Shown here piece by piece: positions 54,391 to 63,026 of a stretch of DNA of 64,000 bases. This DNA is from an uncultured Dokdonia sp. Its GTDB lineage: Bacteria > Bacteroidota > Bacteroidia > Flavobacteriales > Flavobacteriaceae. Positions within the stretch are counted from its first letter, which is position 1. Each line of letters starts with the position of its first letter. The notes under the pieces are model-generated. The model worked only from the letters and a program-made list of their open reading frames with translations, made no database searches and was not told where the DNA came from. Location of the stretch: NCBI RefSeq assembly GCF_947492535.1, contig NZ_CANLNH010000002.1, forward strand, positions 186,001 through 250,000, in the 5' to 3' direction. Position numbers and translations under genes: made by a program.

Positions 54391-55380
54391 TTATTTTACA
54401 ATATGCTTTGAAAAATCTTTATGCTCGCTTTTATGAAGCTGTTCTTTTGTGAGATTCTTAAAATATTCAAAGGTGCGTTTCATACCTTCACTACGAGACA
54501 CTTTTACTTCCCATCCTAACATCTTTTTTGCAAGACTAATATCTGGTTGACGCTGCAATGGATCATCTACAGGGAGATCTTTGTATGTGACTCTTTGATC
54601 TGTTCCTGTTAATTTTATAATCTCCTGTGCAAAATCTTTTATGGTAATCTCATCAGGGTTTCCAATATTTACAGGCAACGCATAGTCACTCATTAACAAT
54701 CTATATATCCCTTCTATTTGATCATCTACATAGCAAAAAGAACGCGTTTGTAACCCATCTCCAAAAATAGTTAAGTCTTCTCCTCGTAATGCTTGTCCCA
54801 TAAACGCAGGAATGACTCTTCCATCATTAAGTCGCATTCTAGGACCATAGGTATTAAAAATACGCACAATACGAGTTTCTAGACCATGAAAACGATGATA
54901 TGCCATCGTAATAGATTCTTGAAAACGTTTTGCTTCATCATATACTCCTCTAGGGCCTATAGTATTTACGTTTCCGTAATAGTCTTCTGTTTGTGGATGA
55001 ACTAATGGATCTCCATATACTTCGGATGTAGATGCGATAAGAATACGTGCATTCTTCTCTTTTGCTAGTCCTAAAAGATTATGTGTTCCTAAAGATCCTA
55101 CTTTAAGTGTTTGAATTGGTATTTTAAGATAATCGATAGGACTTGCTGGTGAAGCAAAGTGTAGTATATAGTCTAATTGCCCTGGTACGTGTACAAATTT
55201 TGTAACATCGTGATTATAAAATTCAAACTGTTCGAGTTTAAATAAGTGTTCGATATTAGCAAGGTCTCCCGTAATAAGGTTATCGATTCCTATTACGTGA
55301 TATCCTTCTTTTATAAATCGATCACATAAATGAGAACCTAAAAAGCCCGCAGCTCCTGTTATTAAAACTCGTTTACGCAT
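54391..55380 (-). CDS. UDP-glucuronate decarboxylase (UDP-xylose synthase)
   Basis: 329 residues, extended SDR fold. NAD motif GAAGFLGSH at 9-17, STSEVYGDP, the YxxxK pair Y147/K151, and [21 protein letters not shown], the usual UXS segment with its arginine. It converts UDP-glucuronate to UDP-xylose. It follows ugd by 2 bp, so the two make UDP-xylose from UDP-glucose in sequence. Confidence 0.9.
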   Translation of the reverse strand: MRKRVLITGAAGFLGSHLCDRFIKEGYHVIGIDNLITGDLANIEHLFKLEQFEFYNHDVTKFVHVPGQLDYILHFASPASPIDYLKIPIQTLKVGSLGTHNLLGLAKEKNARILIASTSEVYGDPLVHPQTEDYYGNVNTIGPRGVYDEAKRFQESITMAYHRFHGLETRIVRIFNTYGPRMRLNDGRVIPAFMGQALRGEDLTIFGDGLQTRSFCYVDDQIEGIYRLLMSDYALPVNIGNPDEITIKDFAQEIIKLTGTDQRVTYKDLPVDDPLQRQPDISLAKKMLGWEVKVSRSEGMKRTFEYFKNLTKEQLHKSEHKDFSKHIVK

Positions 55381-55382
55381 AG

Positions 55383-56690
55383 TTATGCTTCTTTTCTACC
55401 AATAGATATATATGTAAACCCTTCTTTCTCCATATCGGCTACATCATATAGGTTTCGTCCATCAAAAATCACAGGTTGGTTTAGGTTATTTATAAGTTTT
55501 GTAAAATCTGGTGTTCTAAAAATACTCCATTCTGTACTTATAACCAATGCATCTGCATTTTCGGTAGCGCCATACATAGTGGTCGCAAATTCTATTTTAT
55601 CATTGTATTTTGCTTTTACATTATCCATAGCTTCAGGATCAAATGTTTTGATTTTTGCTCCTTTTGCGAGTAATGCATCAATCATGTATAGAGAAGGTGC
55701 TTCTCTAATATCATCTGTCTCTGGTTTGAATGCCAATCCCCATATCGCAATTGTTTTACCTTGTATATCTCCATTAAAATGTGATAAAATTTTAGGAATC
55801 AATTTTACTTTTTGGTGATTATTTACATCTATTACGGCATCTAATATCTGAAAATCGTATCCAGATTCTTTTCCAGATTTATGAAGTGCTTTTACATCTT
55901 TAGGGAAGCAAGAACCTCCATATCCTATACCTGGAAATAAAAATCGTTTTCCAATACGAGAGTCTGTTCCCATCCCTCGGCGCACTTTATCTACATCGGC
56001 TCCTACGAGTTCGCAATAATTTGCAATCTCATTCATAAATGTAATCTTTGTCGCAAGAAAAGAGTTTGCTGCATACTTCGTAAGTTCGGCAGACTTCTCA
56101 TCCATAATAATGATGGGGTTTCCTGATCGGACAAAAGGCTTATAGAGTCTTTCCATAAGTTGCGTAGCTCTTTCTGAAGAGGATCCCACTACAATACGTT
56201 CTGGCTTTAAGAAATCATCTACCGCAAATCCTTCTCTTAAGAATTCTGGATTTGAGACAACATCAAAATCAATAGTCGTCTTAGCAGCAATTGTTTTTCT
56301 TACCTTTTCTGCTGTTCCTACAGGAACGGTACTTTTATCTACAATTACTTTGTAGCTTTTCATTTGATTCCCTATATCTTCAGCAACTCCCAATACGTAT
56401 GATAAATCGGCAGACCCATCTTCATCTTCGGGTGTAGGTAATGCTAAAAATATGATTTCTCCATGATCAAGACCTTCTTGAAGTTTTGTTGTAAAAGAAA
56501 GTCTTCTTGCCTTAATATTACGCTCAAAGAGTACATCGAGATGCGGCTCATAAATAGGCACCTCTCCGTTCTTCATACGTTGCACTTTATTTTCATCTAT
56601 ATCTACACAGACTACTTCGTTACCTGTTTCGGCGAGGCATGTTCCAGTTACTAAACCAACATAGCCTGTTCCTACTACGGTTATCTTCAT
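55383..56690 (-). CDS. ugd: UDP-glucose 6-dehydrogenase
   Basis: 435 residues. NAD-binding [10 protein letters not shown] at 7-16, the [11 protein letters not shown] segment, [11 protein letters not shown] and the catalytic cysteine C261 in [10 protein letters not shown]. It makes UDP-glucuronate in two NAD-dependent steps. First gene of a run with the UXS, sugar transferase and GT2 genes; -7 box at 56711-56718. Confidence 0.97.
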   Translation of the reverse strand: MKITVVGTGYVGLVTGTCLAETGNEVVCVDIDENKVQRMKNGEVPIYEPHLDVLFERNIKARRLSFTTKLQEGLDHGEIIFLALPTPEDEDGSADLSYVLGVAEDIGNQMKSYKVIVDKSTVPVGTAEKVRKTIAAKTTIDFDVVSNPEFLREGFAVDDFLKPERIVVGSSSERATQLMERLYKPFVRSGNPIIIMDEKSAELTKYAANSFLATKITFMNEIANYCELVGADVDKVRRGMGTDSRIGKRFLFPGIGYGGSCFPKDVKALHKSGKESGYDFQILDAVIDVNNHQKVKLIPKILSHFNGDIQGKTIAIWGLAFKPETDDIREAPSLYMIDALLAKGAKIKTFDPEAMDNVKAKYNDKIEFATTMYGATENADALVISTEWSIFRTPDFTKLINNLNQPVIFDGRNLYDVADMEKEGFTYISIGRKEA

Positions 56691-56710
56691 ATCTCAACTT
56701 AATTAAAGCA

Positions 56711-56718
56711 CAAAAATA
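56711..56718 (-). promoter_or_regulatory. Probable -7 box of the ugd operon
   Basis: Minus strand TATTTTTG, 21 bp before the ugd ATG. Confidence 0.5.
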
Positions 56719-56752
56719 GGGAAGTATTTACAGTCTTTTGTCTCTATAGAGC

Positions 56753-57976
56753 TTATAATTGCATGAGTTGCTCTAAAAACGCATCTAAAATTTGATTTTT
56801 AGCAAAGTTTGATACTACATACTGTCTTGCTTTTGTACCCATTTCTTTAGCTATCTCAGGATTATTTATAAGTGTTTCTAACTGGCTTATTACAGTATCT
56901 ACCTCTTTTTCAGAGCTATAAAAACCTCCTTGAGCATCTGTCATTGCAGTAGCAACTTCAGATTGTGCATGTCCTGTAATAATAGAAGGTTTTGCACTTG
57001 CCATCATTCCTAATATTTTAGATGGCATCACAGTGTCTACTACTTCAGGCTTTTGAAAGAGTATATGGGTATCTGCACTACATAATAAATCTGATAATTC
57101 TTCATATGCAACGGGAGGATATAGTGTAATCTCAGGGTATCCTGCTATTGCTTCTTCAAGCCATATGCGTTTTGAACCATCTCCTACAATCACAATTTCA
57201 AAGCGTTCAAAATCGATTGCTTCGACAAATTTCATAAAAAAGTCCCAGTCTTGTTTGTCTCCTATGTTTCCAGAATATAAAATTTTAAATTTTGAGGATG
57301 TTAAATAGGAGTGCGCTTTCGCGAAAGCGGGATCAATTTGCTTTTCATCTATCCAGTTAGGTAAGAAATACGTAGGAGCCGTTGTTTTTTTCTCCAGTTT
57401 TTTAATCATTGTATGACTAATCGTACTAGCGATATCGGCTTTTGAAAAGAGCGATTTTTCAATCCACATCAATAAACGATACACGATACCTCCTTTTTGC
57501 TCACCACTTTTAGTAAGTCCAGATTGAAAGGCTGCATCAAATTCAAAATCTTGTATATGAATCCAAGATTTAGCATTAAAACGTCTTTTTTGAATATAGC
57601 CTAAAAGCGTAGCGCTCGTAAAAGGAACGATAGAAATAACAATATCACATTCCTTTATTTTCCAAAGATTCCTAAAAGAACCCCATGTAAAGGAAAGAAT
57701 ATGAATGATTCGTTTTAGAAATGTAGGGTTTGCAGGTACATATTGCTTATATCTATATACATGTATAGATCCTAATTCTTCTTTTAGGTATGACTTTTTA
57801 TTTTGATACTCCTTAGCAATTTTCCATTGTGGGTAGTAGGGAAATGCGGTAATTACATCCAATTGAATATCATGATCTTCTAGATACTGTGTAAGCTGCG
57901 TTGAATATAGGCCAATTGCAGTACTTTCAGGATAGAAATTGAGTCCAATAAATGTGATATGGGTGCGTTTTTTCAA
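56753..57976 (-). CDS. Family 4 glycosyltransferase, WcaI-like
   Basis: 407 residues, GT-B fold. N-terminal ITFIGLNFYPESTAIGLYS with the WcaI-like opening, FPYYPQWK, the ILYSGNIGDKQDW link to the C-terminal domain and the late EPVDTVMPSKI-like donor segment VVDTVMPSKILGMMASAKP. It probably adds fucose-like or glucose units in an exopolysaccharide. Residues 217-221 (AFAKA), in the loop between the two domains, come from a dispersed palindrome. Confidence 0.87.
   Translation of the reverse strand: MKKRTHITFIGLNFYPESTAIGLYSTQLTQYLEDHDIQLDVITAFPYYPQWKIAKEYQNKKSYLKEELGSIHVYRYKQYVPANPTFLKRIIHILSFTWGSFRNLWKIKECDIVISIVPFTSATLLGYIQKRRFNAKSWIHIQDFEFDAAFQSGLTKSGEQKGGIVYRLLMWIEKSLFSKADIASTISHTMIKKLEKKTTAPTYFLPNWIDEKQIDPAFAKAHSYLTSSKFKILYSGNIGDKQDWDFFMKFVEAIDFERFEIVIVGDGSKRIWLEEAIAGYPEITLYPPVAYEELSDLLCSADTHILFQKPEVVDTVMPSKILGMMASAKPSIITGHAQSEVATAMTDAQGGFYSSEKEVDTVISQLETLINNPEIAKEMGTKARQYVVSNFAKNQILDAFLEQLMQL
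57314..57329. repeat. Dispersed palindrome copy 15 (inside WcaI-like gene)
   Basis: Perfect cgctttcgcgaaagcg, read as Pro-AFAKA-His at residues 216-222. Confidence 0.9.
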
Positions 57977-58063
57977 GGAAATTTTGTTAATGTTACAAAG
58001 AAAAGATTTTTACACAGATTTATATATCTTTAATGAGGATTTATTGTGTTATCTATTTTTATT

Positions 58064-59203
58064 ATGAACAAATTATTTGTATTCATCTGTTTAGTTATAA
58101 GTACATCTGGAATTACGCAAGAATGTTTTGGACCTAGTGTTGTATTTTCATTAGTTGAAAATACCGTATTATCCACATATCATGATGGATATAGATATAT
58201 TGTAATTAATAACGAAGACAATGTATTAACTTTAGAAAAATTGTCTACTACAGAAGAAAATCTTCCCCATACCTCTTCTGAGTTTATTACTGAAGTTCCT
58301 TTTAATAATCCTATAAGTATGACTTTTTCTGGAGATGATTTGTACATTATCAATCTAGACACAGATACATACAAATTATATAAAATAGATTTTAATACGA
58401 CATCTCCTACAGTTTCTTTAGTTTTAGATACAATAGGAAACTATACAGGTATCTTTTCTAGAATGAGGATGCGTTCCAATGGCTCAAAATTATATTTTTC
58501 TCATTACACTACGAGTGAAAATGGTTATCCTGGAAATTTATATACTTTTGATACAGAAAATCCTGACGCAGGGGTTTCTTTGTTATTTGAGTTTACAGAT
58601 AACGTCTTAGGTTTAAATTTAATTTTCAGTCCTATTATATTAAATGACACATATTATTTTACAGATATTGTTGAAGGGAAGATTTATCAAGTTGACTTAA
58701 ATGCACCTAACCCAGAACCCGTTCTTTTTAATTCTAATCCAGGACATTATGGGTATTATTTAGGGGGCACTGGGGATTTCCTTTACACAACTAATGGTAC
58801 ACACCCAAATGCAACTCTTAGTATTTTTAATATTTCGTCTCCCATTGCAGAACGAATATATAGTGATGTGTACTGTAATGACACCGTCTCTTCTTTTTTC
58901 ATTTTTGAAGATTATTTTTATTATGGTTCTTGGAGAAGACCTCTTGAAGATTTTGTGATAGATACTATTCAAGAAAATAATACATCTGGTGAATTCAACA
59001 TATTTCCAAACCCTTCATCAGAGATCTTATTTATACAAAATCTCGAGACGCCTAGTAGTTTTGAATTAATTGATCTTACTGGCAAAATTGTATTATCGGG
59101 CTTTATTGATACTAATGAAATTACGATTAGTAGTTTACCTACAGGTATGTATTTTTTAAAATTAGGGAATCAAAAAAAGTATCTTAGAATCTTCAAAAGA
59201 TAA
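58064..59203 (+). CDS. Secreted beta-propeller protein with T9SS type A sorting domain
   Basis: 379 residues from ATG 58064 (a TTG at 58046 adds six). Signal peptide MNKLFVFICLVISTSGITQ, a propeller-like body (SGDDLYIINLDTDTYKLYKID, GSKLYFSHY, DTYYFTDIVEGKIYQVDL) and a C-terminal sorting domain (NIFPNPSSEILFIQ, SSLPTGMYFLKL). It resembles the broken gene at 16921. It stands against the direction of the polysaccharide genes, 5 bp from the convergent GT4. Confidence 0.85.
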   Translation: MNKLFVFICLVISTSGITQECFGPSVVFSLVENTVLSTYHDGYRYIVINNEDNVLTLEKLSTTEENLPHTSSEFITEVPFNNPISMTFSGDDLYIINLDTDTYKLYKIDFNTTSPTVSLVLDTIGNYTGIFSRMRMRSNGSKLYFSHYTTSENGYPGNLYTFDTENPDAGVSLLFEFTDNVLGLNLIFSPIILNDTYYFTDIVEGKIYQVDLNAPNPEPVLFNSNPGHYGYYLGGTGDFLYTTNGTHPNATLSIFNISSPIAERIYSDVYCNDTVSSFFIFEDYFYYGSWRRPLEDFVIDTIQENNTSGEFNIFPNPSSEILFIQNLETPSSFELIDLTGKIVLSGFIDTNEITISSLPTGMYFLKLGNQKKYLRIFKR

Positions 59204-59208
59204 ATGAA

Positions 59209-60390
59209 TTATATTGAGGTAAGGTCTCTTGAGGATTCTATAGATTCTTTATAGATTTTTTCTAGCGTTTGTAGATTCTTTTGAGCTGTAAATTTTTCTT
59301 CAAAAGTCGTTCTCGCATTTTTTCTTAGTGATTTTTGGTTTTGATTTTCTTCAAATGATCTGATTACTTCAGAGAGCGAAGTAGCATTTCCTAACTCATA
59401 TTTATTTCCATTATAGTTTTCTGTTATGAGCTGTCCAGAATTCCCAAACTCAGGTCCAATGACTGGAGTTCCAAAAGAAAAAGATTCAATGACTACCAGA
59501 CCTAACCCTTCATACATTTTTGAAGCAAAAACAGTTGCTTTAGCATTTAGATATAAGTCTTTAAGTTGTTGCTGATTCTGAAAGCCTAAATAGACTATGT
59601 TTTTATGTGTTTTACTGTATGCTATCACCTCATCCTGTAAGGGACCCGTACCAGCTATTTTTAGGAGTTTTCCAGATGCTATAAATGATTCTAAAACCGT
59701 AAGAATTCCTTTTTCTTCAGAAATTCTTCCTACATATAAAAAATAATTTTGCTTTTCATAGCTATACCCTTTGTCTTCAAGAAAGTTAGGCTTCACGCTC
59801 ATTTGTTCAGGTTTGAAAGATATATGAGATCTAGAAAACACGCCTTTTGAAAACTCTGACAAAAAAATAACCTTATTTATTTTTGATTGCCATGTTTTCA
59901 TAAATGTATGTAGGCTATTACTAATTGTAGGAAATAGTGAAATCACCTTTGAATTCTGATAACAGCCATATTTTATACCATCAAGTGGTATCTTTTTTGA
60001 CACACAGTTCTCACAAGTTTTGTTATTTCTGTATAAAAGTCCGTTTATACATAATAGCCTAAAATTATGTAATGTTAATACTACGGGTATATTTAATTGT
60101 TTAGTAGCATAGAAAACCGATGGGGAAAGTATTGGTAAAAAATTGTGTACATGAACTACATCAGGAGTTTCTTTTTTTAAAAAAGAAATTACTTTTTTTT
60201 TATATTTCAAACTATAAGAAAGATGTATAGATGTATGTATTTTTTCTTTCGTTGATATGATATCATTATTAGACACAAAGTACTGTACGACTTCATGCCC
60301 TGCATCTTGTAATAGGTTTTTTTCTCTTTCTACTACAATATCTTCTCCGCCTATGTCTTTATATCTATTGTGTATTTGGGCTATTTTCAT
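59209..60390 (-). CDS. Family 4 glycosyltransferase with cysteine-rich insertion
   Basis: 393 residues. HNRYKDIGGEDIVVEREKNLL, then a cysteine-bearing stretch (RLLCINGLLYRNNKTCENC and later YGCYQ) that could bind a metal and is seen in a known GT4 subgroup, and the donor domain YVGRISEEKGILTVLESF, LYLNAKATVFASKMYEGLGLVVIESFSFGTPVI. It probably adds a sugar to the growing repeat. Overlaps the ligase-like gene by 26 bp. Confidence 0.88.
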   Translation of the reverse strand: MKIAQIHNRYKDIGGEDIVVEREKNLLQDAGHEVVQYFVSNNDIISTKEKIHTSIHLSYSLKYKKKVISFLKKETPDVVHVHNFLPILSPSVFYATKQLNIPVVLTLHNFRLLCINGLLYRNNKTCENCVSKKIPLDGIKYGCYQNSKVISLFPTISNSLHTFMKTWQSKINKVIFLSEFSKGVFSRSHISFKPEQMSVKPNFLEDKGYSYEKQNYFLYVGRISEEKGILTVLESFIASGKLLKIAGTGPLQDEVIAYSKTHKNIVYLGFQNQQQLKDLYLNAKATVFASKMYEGLGLVVIESFSFGTPVIGPEFGNSGQLITENYNGNKYELGNATSLSEVIRSFEENQNQKSLRKNARTTFEEKFTAQKNLQTLEKIYKESIESSRDLTSI

Positions 60391-61612
60391 TTTCTAATAA
60401 TCCGTTGTTAAACAATGCGAAAAAATTAATAAAGAAAGAAAAGAAAATAACTCCAGATTCTCTTTCAAGTATGTTTTCAGTAAACATTACTATACAATAA
60501 AAAATAAGTAAAAGAATAAGTAATTGATTATCATATCTTATGGCATATATCAAATTGACACCTATCATTAATAGAAAGACAATAAGTAATGGTATTCCTC
60601 CTATTAATAATAGACTGAAAAATTGATTATGGGAATTATATTTTCTAATAGCCAAAATAGCTTCTCCATCACTTTTATATTGCTTTATAAGAGTATCATT
60701 ATAGTCTCCTATTCCATAACCAATTACTGGAGATTTTTTTATTAAGTCCTGCGCTATATCATAAATAGTATATCTAATATTAGTAGACGTAATTGGTCCT
60801 GTTTGGATATTTTCTATTTTCAATAGTTCTACAAATCGTTCTCTTGTTTTTGGGATAGCTACTGTTACACCTACTAGGCATAAGACCACTATTATATGTG
60901 TCTTAGTATGTTTTTTATTTCTCTGAAACATGAGAAATAGTGAGAACACTAATAATAATGCAATTATAGGTCCTTTCTTAGCATATAAAAGGATAAAACT
61001 CAACAATACTATATCGATGCTTAAAAGAAGTAATATTGCTTTTTTGGACACTAACGTACTCAAGATTTTGAACGAGAAAAGTATTGCTATGGCACAATGC
61101 ATAGATAGATAGATAGGATGGATATTAAATTTTCCCATATCAACCCTCACAATAGTTTCAAAGTGTTCAATAATACCCGGAAAATCATAATTAGGGTTTG
61201 AAAAATAAAACCAAAGAAAAGAGATACAGTTAAATAAAAGAACCGTTATAATATAAATCCATAAATAATATTTATACTTTTTTCTCACTTGAATAATTTC
61301 CTCTTTTTGAAAAAGGGAAAATAAGATAGGAAACACCCCTAAAGAGAGCATCGTAGATAATTTTTTTATTCCATAGTCAAAATTAGTCGTATAAAATAAT
61401 GTAATGACTATCAACAAATAAACACTACTATTTAATAGTAAGAAAGATTTTCTAATTGAAAAACCATTTTTTATTTTGACCACCAAAATTGTAAGAGCAG
61501 ATAAAAATATAACTACTGCTTTTAGATTTGATGGTACAATAACCAAAGCAAATAGAATGCATAGCGTAGTATGTAATGCTCTAAACTCAAATAAGCCTTT
61601 AATCCTTTCCAT
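60365..61612 (-). CDS. O-antigen ligase/polymerase-like membrane protein
   Basis: 415 residues with about ten membrane helices. The large periplasmic loop holds GYGIGDYNDTLIKQYKSDG and the key YNSHNQFFSLLLIGGIP segment (HNxF), the hallmark of the WaaL/Wzy_C family. It either joins finished chains to a lipid carrier or polymerises repeat units. Overlaps its neighbours on both sides (26 and 14 bp). Confidence 0.8.
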   Translation of the reverse strand: MERIKGLFEFRALHTTLCILFALVIVPSNLKAVVIFLSALTILVVKIKNGFSIRKSFLLLNSSVYLLIVITLFYTTNFDYGIKKLSTMLSLGVFPILFSLFQKEEIIQVRKKYKYYLWIYIITVLLFNCISFLWFYFSNPNYDFPGIIEHFETIVRVDMGKFNIHPIYLSMHCAIAILFSFKILSTLVSKKAILLLLSIDIVLLSFILLYAKKGPIIALLLVFSLFLMFQRNKKHTKTHIIVVLCLVGVTVAIPKTRERFVELLKIENIQTGPITSTNIRYTIYDIAQDLIKKSPVIGYGIGDYNDTLIKQYKSDGEAILAIRKYNSHNQFFSLLLIGGIPLLIVFLLMIGVNLIYAIRYDNQLLILLLIFYCIVMFTENILERESGVIFFSFFINFFALFNNGLLENENSPNTQ

Positions 61613-63026
61613 GTTTTTGGTGTATTAAAATTTGCTTTATAATGTATTCTATGAACTTTGGAATGATAATAACCCCAGCGAGTGTCCCTACATAATAGGA
61701 AAGACCATTTGCAAAATCTCCGCGCAATAAAAAGATCATATGCAATGCAAAATAAAAACTCATTATTTTTTTTAAATAATCATCGCTTTTAAACCATGAC
61801 ATGAGTTTTATAATAACATATGCTAAGGCAAAAGCGCCTATAAAAACACCTATAATTCCAAAATTTATATAACCTTCTGAAACAAGTGGATTAGAAAGAT
61901 TACTAAAAGTAAACCCATGACTTTCTATAAGATGTTCCCCTACTACAGCTCCCGTAGAATACGGTTTATTTTCCCATATACTCCTGGGCACAAAAAACAG
62001 CAATGCACTCAATAGTTGATATCCCATAGAATATCCATAAGTAGACACATAATCCACACTTGCTGTAATATTTATAAATGCATCATAATTTAATGTATTA
62101 AACGCATTTGTTATACCGCCGCCCTTCATTTCTTCTATTAATATTCCAGGGTTTTTTATAATGGCATTAAATGTTGCATCACTATGGGTTACAATGGCAA
62201 ATACAGGAAAACCTATAATCATTGTAAAAAACAAAAAAAACAATGTTTTTACATTTGTATTCAACAATTTAGGAATCACTAAAAACATTAAACATATATA
62301 TATAGGACCCAGTGCATTACGCTTTTCCGTTAATGGATTTTTAAACCATAATAATAAGAATAAGAATGCGATTAGAAAGAAAAATATTGCCACGCTATTT
62401 ATAGCTTTCCTTTTTCTCTTTTTAAAATATTGAACACATAATAAAATTCCACCAAAAGGAACTAAAAAAAGTACTTTCTTATAAATAAGTAATGACATTT
62501 TGGAATAGCGAGATGTTATCCAATTGGGTCTATTTATTTCATCTTGAACAAAACTATAACTTATAAAAAACACGAGTACACATACTATAAATGTGCAAAT
62601 AATAGTTAACGGGAGAATATTTAAGTTTTTCTCTTGAATCGAAGGGATCTTTCTAATGGGTTTATATTTCTTAAGTAAAAGATAACTTAGAAAAAAAAGA
62701 ATATTAAAAATACCTATTAAAACGTTTGTGAATATAATTTCGCTTTCTCTGTAGGGATAATTTGTCATAAAAACCCTATCTATACCTGTAAAAGAGTTGA
62801 TTTGAACGATAGGAGCTACTTGGAAAAAAAGAAATGAAAAAACAATAAAAGAAGAGATGTATGGCGAATACTCTTTTTCTTCAAACACATGAAAAACAGT
62901 TATAAAAAAAAGAATCAAAGCATTTATAAAAAAAGAGATCCAAACTGGAAAAACAGCATTAAATGTTGCGAAGAGTACAGTTGTAATCAACACATAAACA
63001 ATCAATAATAAAGTTTTAAGCGCCAT
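61599..63026 (-). CDS. Oligosaccharide repeat-unit polymerase-like membrane protein (Wzy)
   Basis: 475 residues with about twelve membrane helices. Ends of loops carry RSIWENKPYSTGAVVGEHLIESHG and SEGYINFGIIGVFIGAF, as seen in Wzy-type polymerases (oligosaccharide repeat unit polymerase group). With the HNxF protein it gives two candidate polymerase/ligase proteins in a row. Overlaps the GT4 by 11 bp. Confidence 0.75.
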   Translation of the reverse strand: MALKTLLLIVYVLITTVLFATFNAVFPVWISFFINALILFFITVFHVFEEKEYSPYISSFIVFSFLFFQVAPIVQINSFTGIDRVFMTNYPYRESEIIFTNVLIGIFNILFFLSYLLLKKYKPIRKIPSIQEKNLNILPLTIICTFIVCVLVFFISYSFVQDEINRPNWITSRYSKMSLLIYKKVLFLVPFGGILLCVQYFKKRKRKAINSVAIFFFLIAFLFLLLWFKNPLTEKRNALGPIYICLMFLVIPKLLNTNVKTLFFLFFTMIIGFPVFAIVTHSDATFNAIIKNPGILIEEMKGGGITNAFNTLNYDAFINITASVDYVSTYGYSMGYQLLSALLFFVPRSIWENKPYSTGAVVGEHLIESHGFTFSNLSNPLVSEGYINFGIIGVFIGAFALAYVIIKLMSWFKSDDYLKKIMSFYFALHMIFLLRGDFANGLSYYVGTLAGVIIIPKFIEYIIKQILIHQKHGKD

